Position numbers and translations under genes: made by a program
From: Planctomycetota bacterium
GTDB lineage: Bacteria > Planctomycetota > Phycisphaerae > UBA1845 > UTPLA1
NCBI GenBank assembly: GCA_016712275.1
Contig: JADJRI010000019.1
Span: 48,899-112,898 of the forward strand
DNA length: 64,000 nucleotides
Direction of reading: 5' to 3'
Notes under the pieces: model-generated
The model's database searches: none
Told to the model about the DNA's origin: nothing
The model's input: only the letters and a program-made list of their open reading frames with translations
Shown: positions 43,938-53,192 of the stretch, piece by piece
Layout of the letters: each line of letters begins with the position of its first letter
How positions within the stretch are numbered: the first letter of the stretch is position 1

Positions 43938-46168
43938 GGGCGATCTTCCGACCGCACGAGGGTGCTCGTTTCGCGAAGATAGCCGAAATCGATCAACGTG
44001 CTGAACACCTCCTTGCCGATCGGGCCGGCCGCCTGCCCGCCGCCTCCGCCGTGTTCGAGGATCACGGCCAAGGCGATTTCCGGATTGCCATACGGGGCAA
44101 ACCCGGCAAACCATGCGTGGGTGGGCGGCTCATCCTTGCCCTCTCGATTCGGCGGCCAGCGCTTCAGCACTTCTCGCTTAATGAAAATGTCTTTCGAACC
44201 CGCATCCAGCAATTCGCGGGCTTTTTCGATGGACGGCGCAACGACTGATTTGATCTGCCCTTTGATTCTGTATGTGAAGCGCTCTTCAATTGCCCGGGCC
44301 ACGCACTGGGCGCTGCCGGTTTTGCCACATATTTCCAATTCATCGAGGCGCGCGTGTTTGTACGCGGTTCCACCCGAGTCGTTTACGCAGCGGAATAAAC
44401 CGTTACGGACGGTGCTCCACGCCTTTTTTGAGAGGTCCGGAATTTCGACGGAAGGCCGGTATTTGCCATCATTGGCGATCAAAGTGGGATCGCGATACTG
44501 GCCCGTCGCCAATGTGGCATACATGTTGGCGGCCTGAAGCGGTGTGATCTGCAATTCGCCCTGACCGATCGCATAGTTTCGTCCGTCAGCCGGTTGAAAA
44601 TCCCGATTTTTCTTTTTCTTGAGATAGGCGTGTGTCGGAATAATGCCCGATCGCTCCTCGGGCAATCCGGTAACACGGCGGCGCGATGTGCCTTCGAAGC
44701 CCGGACCCAGTATGAACTCGCGAAAGAACTGTGTCAGCCGATCGGCCCGGAGACGATCGCCCAGCGCGTAAAAGAACACATTGCAACTGTGTTGAATTGC
44801 CTCCTCGGCAGTGACATATCCGTGACCCGGTAGACTCTTCCAGTATGTCCAGCAGTGCCAGTTCTTCGAGCCGGGTATGTAGCTGCCGTCGCAGTGGGTT
44901 GACTGTTTGGGATCGATTGTATTGTTGCGGAAGGCGGCGAGCATCGATACGGGCTTGATGATCGACCCCGGTTGGTATTCCTCGGCCACGGCACGGAACA
45001 GCAGCGGGCGATAGCGGGCGTCGTCCCTGAGTTTGTCGAAGTCCTTTCGCGCATCCTGTTGCGAAAAGGTCGGCGCGCTTACCATCGCAAGGATCTCGCG
45101 CGTGCGAACATCGATCACCACACAGGCGGCGCCCGTCACAAATGGATCGGCCTTGATCGCTTCGTCTAGAATGTCGTAGATGCGAGATTGCAGGTGCAGA
45201 TCAATCGTGAGCTGGACGTCGCGTCCATCCACCGGCGGCTGCGAGGATTTGATTCGTCCATCGAGGTATTTTTCTTCAAATCCCCCGTCGGCCGCGCAGC
45301 ATGTTTTCGCACAGATACTCGACCCCGGAGACGCCCGCTTCATCGCCCGGTCGATAGCAGCCGAGCCAGTCTTCCGCGCGATCATCATTCTCCATGCGTT
45401 CGGCACTGACCTGGCCGAGCGTTCCCATGGCGTGGGAAAGCGAACCGGCCGATTCACTCCACACGCGCCGCACAGAGGGCTCGATGCGGACAAACGGCAT
45501 GCCGGCGAGTTCCACTTCCAGTTGCGTGCGAACTTCCGGCGAAATGTCGCGGAGAATCGAATGAAACTGGTGATCCTCCCGCAGGCGGATTTGAGCGAGC
45601 GCGTCATCGGATTCCGAATTGTTTCTTGCATTCCAGATGTACCTGCGAAGCGATTCGATTCGCGAACAAATGGCCTTGCGCCGCCTGTTCATTAATGGAA
45701 GCGGCGTGCCGGACCGCTTTTCGAGAGTTATCCACATGCGGGCGATTCGCTCGATCACTTCCTGCTTGGCTTGTTCGCTGGTAATGCCCTTGAGTGCCGG
45801 CTCCGAGCGGCGCAGTTTCAGCGCCAATTGCTCGATATACGAGTTTTTCATTCGAGCGACGGCTTTTTTGGACAATTGAACCTCACCGCCGGTCTCTTCG
45901 TCCGTCACATCGGCGCCATCCATGCTGAGAACGCCATAGTGGATCGACACATCGCAGGCAGGCGCATCGGAAACAAGCGGTCGTCCGAAGCGATCGAGTA
46001 TCCGGCCGCGCAGGGGCGGCAGGAATTTTTCGGTGAAACCAGCGCCTGATCGGCCTTTTGTTCAAAGGCTTCGCCCTGGGCGATTTGAAGATTGAAAAGT
46101 CGCGCGATGAGGATGATCGCGAATACGACCGGGATCGACAACACGATTCTGAGGCGTCGTTCAAACAT
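43934..46168 (-). CDS. mrdA: Penicillin-binding protein 2, elongation transpeptidase (two frameshifts)
   Basis: PBP2 crosslinks peptidoglycan with RodA. The N-terminus (RLRIVLSIPVVFAIILIARL) is the membrane anchor, followed by LRGRILDRFGRPLV of the pedestal once one A is added to a run near 46027. A long pedestal (to about residue 290) follows. A second break near 45296 is repaired by removing one G from a five-G run, giving RGRRGFEEKYLDGR. The transpeptidase motifs are QPGSIIKPVSML (SxxK), HSCNVFFYALGD (SxN) and ICGKTGSAQ (KTG), and AIGQGELQITPLQAANMYAT is typical of the family. Corrected length is about 744 residues, longer than usual because of extra sequence in the pedestal (about 45480-45900) and an insert near the KTG motif (KSVVAPSIEKARELLDAG). 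Confidence 0.9.
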
Positions 46169-46487
46169 AAGAAAATCAGGCGATCATCAAACACGTAACG
46201 AGGCGAGGCGAAGCCGAACGATTATTAACGGATTTCCCGGTTTCTCAAGGGTGAACTCAAACAGTTCCGGGTTGGCCTGTGAATTTCACGGACACCAATC
46301 TGTAATACGGCGACTCAGAGTAAGTGTTCGCAGGAACTTGTGCATGAAATCCGGCATGCAAGGCTAACGGCAGCGCTCGTCAGCGGGACATCTTCTATTC
46401 TCAACTTTGCGGAGTTTACTTTGGGTGGTTTTGTTCAATGCGGTCGATCGGGGTGTACGATTCAGCAACGCGACGCAGGACACCAAT
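46169..46487. other. Gap between mreD and mrdA
   Basis: These 319 bases interrupt an otherwise tight gene run. No coding frame with plausible composition was found. A small inverted repeat, TGCATG and CATGCA with 8 bases between, sits at 46341-46360. The gap may contain an extra promoter for mrdA-rodA, or a decayed gene such as mreC, but no remnant was recognised. Confidence 0.5.
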
Positions 46488-47024
46488 TTAGCGCGTACGA
46501 ATGCCCTCGGCGAGACCGACCCCCAGAATGAATCGAAGTTGTTTGAGGATCCAATAGCCGTAGAGAGCGAGGGCGGCTGTGTAAGTTGCCTGCCAGAATG
46601 CGACGGTAAATACGTCGCCGAACCGACCCATGTCGTCGATCACATATAGCATGTGCGATCCAACGATCAGGTTCAGGCAGAGCTTTGCGAGAAACGTGGT
46701 CAGTAATTGAGAGGCGCCGCTTTCTCGAAATGTCAGCTCTCGAAGGTTAACAATGACCAGCCCCAGAAGACCGAGGCCCAGCGCGCTCACACCCAAATTG
46801 GAATATCCCAGATCGGTGTAGCTGGTGCCGGCCAGGTCTGTCACCAGTCCGATGATCCAGCACGCGATCAGCGCGTCATAGCGGCGGGCATGCATGGCAT
46901 AATAGACGGCCAGAATGACCATCAGATCCGGCTGCACCGTGTGAATTGCGATAAACGGCGCAAATGCGGTTTGCAGCACCGTTGTAAGATAAAGAAGTAT
47001 GGCGAATGGGAACCAGCGCATCAC
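46488..47024 (-). CDS. mreD: Rod shape-determining protein MreD
   Basis: A 178-residue integral membrane protein with five or six spans (FPFAILLYLTTVLQTAFAPF, QPDLMVILAVYYAMHARRYD, IIGLVTDLAGTSYTDLGYSN, LGVSALGLGLLGLVIVNLRE). The PDLMVILAVY and GLVTDLAG segments are the MreD family core. MreD is part of the elongasome that organises lateral wall synthesis. It lies 15 bases after the HEAT lipoprotein gene and upstream of mrdA. MreB and MreC are not in the window, which is unusual because mreD commonly follows mreC. Confidence 0.82.
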   Translation of the reverse strand: MMRWFPFAILLYLTTVLQTAFAPFIAIHTVQPDLMVILAVYYAMHARRYDALIACWIIGLVTDLAGTSYTDLGYSNLGVSALGLGLLGLVIVNLRELTFRESGASQLLTTFLAKLCLNLIVGSHMLYVIDDMGRFGDVFTVAFWQATYTAALALYGYWILKQLRFILGVGLAEGIRTR

Positions 47025-47039
47025 GTTTTATTGTACCTG

Positions 47040-48138
47040 CTAGGGTTCCGCGCGGTTCGGGTCGCCAGCCAGCCGATGGGTTGGCCTGTCCGGAACAATG
47101 GGCAAATTCTCGTCCGCAAGGTCGGGCCGGCAGAGATTGATGGTTCGAATGGCTGCCCGCGCCACGGCGATGCGAACATAATTCGACTGGCCGGGTTGGT
47201 CGAATGCTCTTTTTAAGGCCGGGAGTGCTTCGGGATCGCCAACCGACTCCAAGGCCAAAGCAGCCAACCCCCTTACCCGGCTGATCTGCTGCTGGGGTGG
47301 ATCTTTTGGATTGTCATCCACTGGAGAATTAAAAGAAAGGGCCTTTATCGCATAGGCTCGCCCCTGTGGCTGACCCAGCCGAGCCAGGCCTCTGACGGCT
47401 TGCAGTTGTATTTCGGGCCACTTCGACGATTGCATCCGAAACCAGAAAATCTCCTCGGCCATGTCGGCTTTGGCATTGGCGAGCATCATGAGTGCGACGG
47501 CAGACTGCTGCGGCACCTCACTGTAGCCCTCGAAAATCAGCCGCTCTGTGGCGTAGCGGTCCCCAATGGTGGCAAGGGCCTCCAGAATCTGCATCTTGGG
47601 TAGGTCCTTCTTTTCTCGTCGGAGCGCGGTTTTGAGGAGCTTGATTTGTTGTTTTCCGCCGATTCGGCCGAGGATGAATGCTGCGTTCGCTCGAACTTTC
47701 GCATCCTTGTGATTCAGTAGGGCGTTGGCGATTTCGCTGGTGCGTGACGTATCGCCGAATTTGTGCAGGGCGAAAATGGCGGCGAGCCGGACATGCGGAT
47801 TGGCATGCTCCGCTCTCGTGCGAACCATGTCCACCAGATAGGTTGCTCCGATTTCACCAGCCGCCATCAGGGCCGCAAAGCTGGCACCCGGGTATTCATT
47901 TTCGATGTTGAGGGAACGGCTTGCAGGGCCAGGCCTTCGCGCGGGCGACTTCCTTGAAGGCTTCCAAAGCCTGCATGCGGTCGGCCGGCTCGTCTCCAAA
48001 AGCCGCCTCCTCCAAAACCTTCATGCATCGGGCGCGAAAAACGGCCTGTGCATCCTGAGACATTTTCTGTTGTTGCTGGGGGGTAGCGCATCCCGAAAGG
48101 AATGTGGTTAATCCGATGAATATGAGAATCCGTTTCAT
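47040..48138 (-). CDS. HEAT-repeat lipoprotein (one frameshift)
   Basis: The start at 48138 overlaps the lnt stop as ATGA. The leader RILIFIGLTTFLSGCATP ends in an LSGC lipobox, so this is a lipoprotein. After about 60 residues (MKVLEEAAFGDEPADRMQAL) the frame changes near 47945 and continues NIENEYPGASFAALMAAGEI and a series of HEAT-like repeats (VRLAAIFALHKFGDTSRTSE, VRANAAFILGRIGGKQQIKL, MQILEALATIGDRYATERLI, LQAVRGLARLGQPQGRAYAI, LAALALESVGDPEALPALKR). Corrected length is about 365 residues. HEAT solenoids scaffold protein interactions. Its position between lnt and mreD suggests an envelope or elongasome accessory role (inference). Confidence 0.83.
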
Positions 48139-50356
48139 GTCGCGTCACCTTCCGTGGCGGGCGGGCCCATTCGATTTCGACGAAGACGAATCTGAAACCA
48201 ATCTAACAGGATGATTGCGGTCAGTCCAAGCAGGGTGGCCGCAAACCAGTCGCCGCCGCGGGTATACAAAGTCAATCGGCCATCCAGCATGGCTTGGTCC
48301 ACGACAAATCCGGGCGCCGTATCGGGGCGATGTCGCCATCGCCGCACGGCGGAAATCTCCTCGTCGACATGGAATCTCAGCAGGTTCACCGCGCGCTCAA
48401 ACATCACCGGATTGCGGGACTGATTGCCCTGCAGGCGGTCGAGCCGCGAGGCATACAGTTCGAAGGCCGGCCCCAGTCTGGCGTATCCCCGTGCAATGTC
48501 GCCATTCACAAGCGTCGAGATTTTTCGCCGGGCGGTGTTGAACGCGGCCTCGTCGGCTCCGGATGCCGCCAGTTCCTCGATCATGGGTTTGAGCGCGACC
48601 AATGCCGATTCCAAGGGATCGAGATTCGCCACTTGATCGGGCATCATTTCGACGCGGCTGTGGATTTTTCCGTTTGGGTAAATCATCGCGCTCGCGCCCG
48701 TGTTCACCGACCGCGCTACGGCAATGCGATTTTCAACCGCCCTAAAGACGCCCGCGGCCAGATGCTGCTCCAGTTCGGTGCTGTGTGCGAACCAGCCGTC
48801 ATTGCTGATGGGCACGAGCAGATCGATTTCCTTCCTGCCTGATTCGTTACCATGCGTGAATTCGCGCGTGATGTAGGGCATGATTTCTTCATAGCAGATG
48901 GGCGCGGCCGCCCGAAATACACGCTTTTTGTTGGATGCGGACGGGAATGAAAACGTTGAATAGCTTTCGCCCATGCTGAGTGAGTAGTGTTTGCCGTCTT
49001 TTGGGAACGGCGTCAGCGAATACAACCAGTTGTAGAGCCAGGGCATCGTGTAGCGGAAGGGAACGTATTCACCGAAGAGAACAACGTGTCGCTTGTCATA
49101 TCGCGCGACCGGCTTCACCGCTCCCGGAACAAGGAGGTAAGCGGAGTTGTATCGATCGACGCGTGCGGGAATGGCGGTTGGTTTCCATTCCATCGCCGTG
49201 GCGCCGATGACGAATGACACATTCGATTCATCCGCGATTTTCTGAAAAACGCCGCGCGAGTTTTTGCCGGCCTGTTGGAGCGATCGAACGTCGTCCAGGG
49301 TCCACCCTTGCGGAAAATAATCCCTCAGCATTTCCTGCATCGCGTCGGTTCCGCTGGTGAGAAACTCCTCGTTGATGCGTGCGTTGATGGCCGTTTCCGG
49401 CAGGACGACCAGGTCCGGTTTTTCCGCGAGCGACGCTCTGGTGAGATGGAGGAAGGATTCGAAGGTTTCGCGTTCCGTCGCGCGGAAATTATCGATCGTG
49501 TACATCGACAGATCGTGCTGAATCATCGCGACATTTGGACCCTCTTTGAGGTGTCGCGTCGAAGACTGCGAAACGCCGTAGATGATGGCGCCGGCAAAGA
49601 CGCACAGCGCGGCCATCGTGCCCATCGGCATTCGAACCGATTTTTCGGCGCGATGGATGACTATGGGCTGGATCAGGAAATCAACAATCAGGCCGTTGAT
49701 CATCGCCAGCACAAAGCTGACGCCATAAGCGCCAACAAGGTCGCTGATTTGAATCATCGTCAATACGCGATACTGGCTATGCCCCAACAAAATCATGGGA
49801 AAGCCGAGCGGACCAATGCAGCGCAGGAATTCCAGGCCGGTCCAGGCGATGGGCGACAATCGCGACCGAAATGCCGCTTTTGGGACATGTGCCGAATCGG
49901 CCATGCCGCCAAGGGAAACTGGAGGCCGAAGAATGCGGCCAGTGCGAAGTACCCCGGAATTGTGACGGGATACATCCAATAAACATTGATGAGGTAAAAG
50001 CCCAAGCCCAGCAGGTAACTACTGAAATAAACAAACCTTGCCTTCGCACCACAGGTCACGCACACCAGCCAGGGCACGAGGCACACATATCCCAACGGCC
50101 ACCAGCCGATGCCCGGAACCGTGAGGCAAAGCATGCAAAGCGTGACGGCCGTCCAAAACAAGATGGCCATGCGGTTGTGTACGCGCGGCAACGAACCCAC
50201 CACGTGAATCGTGCCGGGAGGGGTTGCCCGTCGCCACGCGAATGGCGAATGGGTTCGTTCCCCTTCATTCCGCGCTGCGGGTTGTCCGAGTGCGGCGGAG
50301 GATTCTTGCTGTTTGACGGGCGGCTGGTTCTTAGCTGCCGGAGGGGTCTTGCTCAT
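48135..50356 (-). CDS. lnt: Apolipoprotein N-acyltransferase (one frameshift)
   Basis: Lnt adds the third acyl chain to the N-terminal Cys of lipoproteins. The N-terminal membrane part runs from ATG 50356 (MAILFWTAVTLCMLCLTVPG, GYVCLVPWLVCVTCGAKAR, GYFALAAFFGLQFPLAAWPI). The frame changes near 49889; removing one C from a CCC run gives MSKAAFRSRLSPIAWTGLEF. The nitrilase domain has VVLPETAINAR with the catalytic Glu, RYDKRHVVLFGEYVPFR with the Lys, and RAAAPICYEEIMPYI with the Cys, plus PISNDGWFAHSTELEQHLAA. A C-terminal ~150-residue extension and last membrane span (FAATLLGLTAIILLDWFQIR) make it long at about 740 residues. It heads an envelope gene run and overlaps the next gene by ATGA. Confidence 0.91.
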
Positions 50357-50623
50357 GAGGCGGAAGTGTAGCCGCTGAAACCGCAGAGTGGCAGGGCAAG
50401 GCGCGTGATCGATGCCGTACGGACAAGGTCTGGACGAACGTGGGCATTTCTTGTTGTTGATTCAGAGAAAATTCTTGATGGGTGCAGGGCGATTTTTTCG
50501 TTTCTATGAGTGAAGAGACATTGCATGGCCCATCAGGGCCATGATGACGAAGTTCATTTGATTGTCGCCGTGCGGCGGTCAATTTAGAAAAGATGTCTCG
50601 GCGCAGCGGTGCGGCCGAGCATC

Positions 50624-50662
50624 AAAAAAGGGCGGTTCGGTCCCATTGGACCGAACTGCCCT
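50624..50662 (-). terminator. Intrinsic terminator after the hldD gene
   Basis: Read on the - strand, GGGCAGTTCGGTCC pairs with GGACCGAACCGCCC (one mismatch) around an AATG loop, followed by six T. It ends the two-gene epimerase unit, 42 bases after the stop. The rest of the spacer up to 50356 shows no gene. Confidence 0.85.
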
Positions 50663-50703
50663 TGTTTTGTTTTCAATTCACGAGATGATTTTCCGAGTAC
50701 GGC

Positions 50704-51666
50704 TTACTGCGCGTCTTCCATCGACTGCACTGTTTTTGCAACGCCCGTTTCCAGCACAGTCACCGGGTGATCGTACCCGGTCGCGATCAAGCGGCTCATA
50801 TCCGCTTGCGTATAGTTCTGATATTGCCCGGCCACATCCGGCGGCATATCGATAAAGGCGATACGCGGCTCTCGTTGCATTCCGGCAAAGACCGCGCGCG
50901 TCAGATCGAGAAAAGTTCGCGCCGAGCCGGTGCCGGAATTGTAGATCGCATTCGGTGCGGGGCGCTTCCACAGCCACAACATGTGTTCAACGCAGTCGTC
51001 GACGAAAACAAAATCGCGGCGCTGCACGCCATCGGCTATTGCAGGATCGTTCGAGCGGAAAAGCTTCATTTCGCCGGTTTCGAGTATCTGCTTGCGGGCA
51101 TGCCACACGACGCTCGCCATGCGTCCCTTGTGTCGTTCGCGCGGACCATAGACATTGAAAAACTTCAGTCCGGCCCATTTTGGCGGAGCGGCTTCTCGGG
51201 TAGCGGCCATCTCCAGTGCCCACTGGTCAAAATCATTCTTGCTTTTTCCGTAGAGATTCAGCGGCAAAAGTTTGCCCGGCGGCGTGCGATCGTCGAAGCC
51301 GCGCGTGCCATCGCCATAAGTCGCGGCGCTGGAGGCGTAAATCATGGGGCGTCCGCGCGACGCGCACCAATTCCAGATCTTCTGCGAATAGCCGATATTG
51401 ATTTCGACGAGAAAATCCCAGTTCTTTTCCGTCGTGCTGCTGCACGCGCCGAGATGAAAGATCGCTTCGGGACTAACGCGATCGGTTGCGAGTGCATCGA
51501 GAAACTCATCGTGCTTCATCGACGGGTGGCCCGTGAGCCCGGCAATATTCGGCGACTTTTCCGGCGTGAAGTTGCGATCGACGAGGAGCAACGCCTGCCC
51601 GTCGCGCGCCAGGCGATGCGCCAGGTTTGAACCGATGAACCCTGCTGACCCGGTGACTGCAATCAT
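50704..51666 (-). CDS. hldD: ADP-L-glycero-D-manno-heptose-6-epimerase
   Basis: The enzyme inverts C6 of ADP-D-glycero-D-manno-heptose for LPS inner core synthesis. The 320-residue SDR protein has AVTGSAGFIGSNLAHRLA (NAD binding), IFHLGACSSTTEKNWDFLVE (family-specific), YASSAATYGDGTRGFDD, NLYGKSKNDFDQWALE with the catalytic Tyr and Lys, FFNVYGPRERHKGRMASVVW, and FIDMPPDVAGQYQNYTQADM. All are characteristic of HldD/RfaD. The frame is intact. It lies 10 bases downstream of another epimerase gene on the same strand and ends at a strong terminator. It implies a heptose-containing LPS. Confidence 0.94.
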   Translation of the reverse strand: MIAVTGSAGFIGSNLAHRLARDGQALLLVDRNFTPEKSPNIAGLTGHPSMKHDEFLDALATDRVSPEAIFHLGACSSTTEKNWDFLVEINIGYSQKIWNWCASRGRPMIYASSAATYGDGTRGFDDRTPPGKLLPLNLYGKSKNDFDQWALEMAATREAAPPKWAGLKFFNVYGPRERHKGRMASVVWHARKQILETGEMKLFRSNDPAIADGVQRRDFVFVDDCVEHMLWLWKRPAPNAIYNSGTGSARTFLDLTRAVFAGMQREPRIAFIDMPPDVAGQYQNYTQADMSRLIATGYDHPVTVLETGVAKTVQSMEDAQ

Positions 51667-51676
51667 TGAGCCGCCT

Positions 51677-52777
51677 TCAGAAAAACGCCTTTGCGAGTCT
51701 CAGGATGCCCTGCTTCCACGGCACGCGGTGCGACACGCCGCTGCTGTTTTCAAACTGCGCTAGATTCGCCAGATACCACTCGTAATTTCGAACGAGGGCG
51801 TCCTTGTTGCTGAACTTCGGCGCATAACCCAGCACCTTTTCCGCCTTTTCGATCGAAACAAATGAATCCTTCGATGCCGTCTCATAGACCCACTTGTAAA
51901 GCGGGCTGAGCTTCAGCATTTCCAGAAATCGCAGCGTCCAGATCATCGGGGCGGCCGGAAAGCCGACAATCTTCCGCCCTTTGCCCGCCCGATCCAGCAC
52001 GGCCTGATAGTCTTCGCGCATCGTCGTGTATTCCTTCGCGCCGATGTTGAAAATATCGTTCGCGCGGTCGCGATCGAGCGTGCAGCACAGGTATATCGCG
52101 TCGCACAGATCTTCCACATCCAGCAACTGATAGCGATTGTTCCCCGAGCCGATCATCGGAAAATTCTTGCCATCCTTCGCCCAATCATAGAATAGCGCGA
52201 ACACGCCCAGCCGCTCCGGCCCGACGAAGCTCTTGGGCCGGATGATCGGAATGCACATGTTGTGTTTTTTTCGGAAGTCCAGGCATACGGCCTCGGCGTC
52301 GACTTTCGCTTGTCCATAAGGACCGACGCCGTGCAGCCGGTCGTCTTCGAGCAACGGGTGGTGGTCGGGAATGCCGTACACGGCGGTCGATGAAATATGG
52401 AGCGCTCGTTCGCAACCGGCTTCATGTGCCGCTTGCATGACATTACGCGAGCCGTCGAGATCGGTGCTGCGAATATCCTCCGGCGAATACAGCGGCAGGG
52501 CCGCGGCCGTGTGGATGACGATTTGCGCGCCTTCGGTCGCCTTGCGCACGTCGTCCATCTTGCGGATGTCGCCGCGAACCTCGCGAATGCGCGAACGGCA
52601 ATCGGCATAGTCGAAAGGGGCGAGGTCGAGCGTCGTGACCTGATGGCCGCGGGCCAGCAGATAGCGCACGAGGTTGATTCCCAGAAAACCGGCGCCGCCG
52701 GTAATCATGTAACGCTTGGGCGATTCGTCCGCGGGCAGCCGCAACGACGAAACGGTCGATGGTCCTGTCGGGGGCAA
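51677..52777 (-). CDS. NAD-dependent epimerase/dehydratase (extended SDR)
   Basis: A 366-residue extended short-chain dehydrogenase. The Rossmann motif is MITGGAGFLGINLVRYLLAR (about residues 24-43). Active-site sequences are ISSTAVYGIPDH and GPYGQAKVDAEAVC with YxxxK (Y, then K four residues on). RPKSFVGPERLGVFALF and NRYQLLDVEDLCDAIYLCCT complete the fold. It is of the NAD(P)-dependent sugar or sterol-type epimerase group; the substrate is uncertain. It lies 10 bases upstream of hldD on the same strand, so a role in LPS or surface-sugar synthesis is likely. The start could be 52777 or a later codon near residue 24. No frameshift. Confidence 0.85.
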   Translation of the reverse strand: MPPTGPSTVSSLRLPADESPKRYMITGGAGFLGINLVRYLLARGHQVTTLDLAPFDYADCRSRIREVRGDIRKMDDVRKATEGAQIVIHTAAALPLYSPEDIRSTDLDGSRNVMQAAHEAGCERALHISSTAVYGIPDHHPLLEDDRLHGVGPYGQAKVDAEAVCLDFRKKHNMCIPIIRPKSFVGPERLGVFALFYDWAKDGKNFPMIGSGNNRYQLLDVEDLCDAIYLCCTLDRDRANDIFNIGAKEYTTMREDYQAVLDRAGKGRKIVGFPAAPMIWTLRFLEMLKLSPLYKWVYETASKDSFVSIEKAEKVLGYAPKFSNKDALVRNYEWYLANLAQFENSSGVSHRVPWKQGILRLAKAFF

Positions 52778-53064
52778 GGCAAGTTCCTTGGTAATTCGGG
52801 TATTGGTATCATTTGATGGCCAAGGACAGCCGGGGGCGGCTGTGCCACATCCAACGATACGCGTACCGTATTTCGCGATCGCGGCCGGCCCCGCCGACCA
52901 AGGCAGATTGCCGTCACACGCAAGTTTCGAACGCTGAACGATAGCAGGATCGGCCGATTCCCGCCAGAAGCGACGCAGCCTGAAAAAATGGCCGCGGACA
53001 GGTCATCGGCCGTCGTTACCGATGAATTCCACCGATTCGGCGTACATAGAAGGGGAGTCTGCAA
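52778..53064. other. Spacer upstream of the epimerase operon
   Basis: No gene, RNA or repeat was recognised. Together with the terminator next to it, this spacer separates the dockerin-type gene on the right from the epimerase unit on the left, and should contain the epimerase promoter. No clear promoter hexamers were found. Confidence 0.5.
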
Positions 53065-53103
53065 TTAAAAAGCGCGGCCCGGTCGTTTCCGACCGGGCCG
53101 CTG
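53065..53103 (-). terminator. Intrinsic terminator after the dockerin-type exported protein gene
   Basis: On the - strand GCGGCCCGGTCG pairs perfectly with CGACCGGGCCGC around a short GAAA loop, followed by GCTTTTTAATT. It lies about 90 bases downstream of the stop at 53193. Confidence 0.85.
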
Positions 53104-53192
53104 TTTCCACCGCTCATTCGGAATCAAGGATTCCAAATCCCCAATCCGAAATGCACTCTACCAATCAATTGTGACGTACTACTGACACAACG

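Noticed and set aside
43938..44114. 59-residue N-terminal extension of RodA
   Set aside because: The extension is Arg-rich shadow sequence of PBP2; the ATGA overlap at 43937 gives a normal RodA start.
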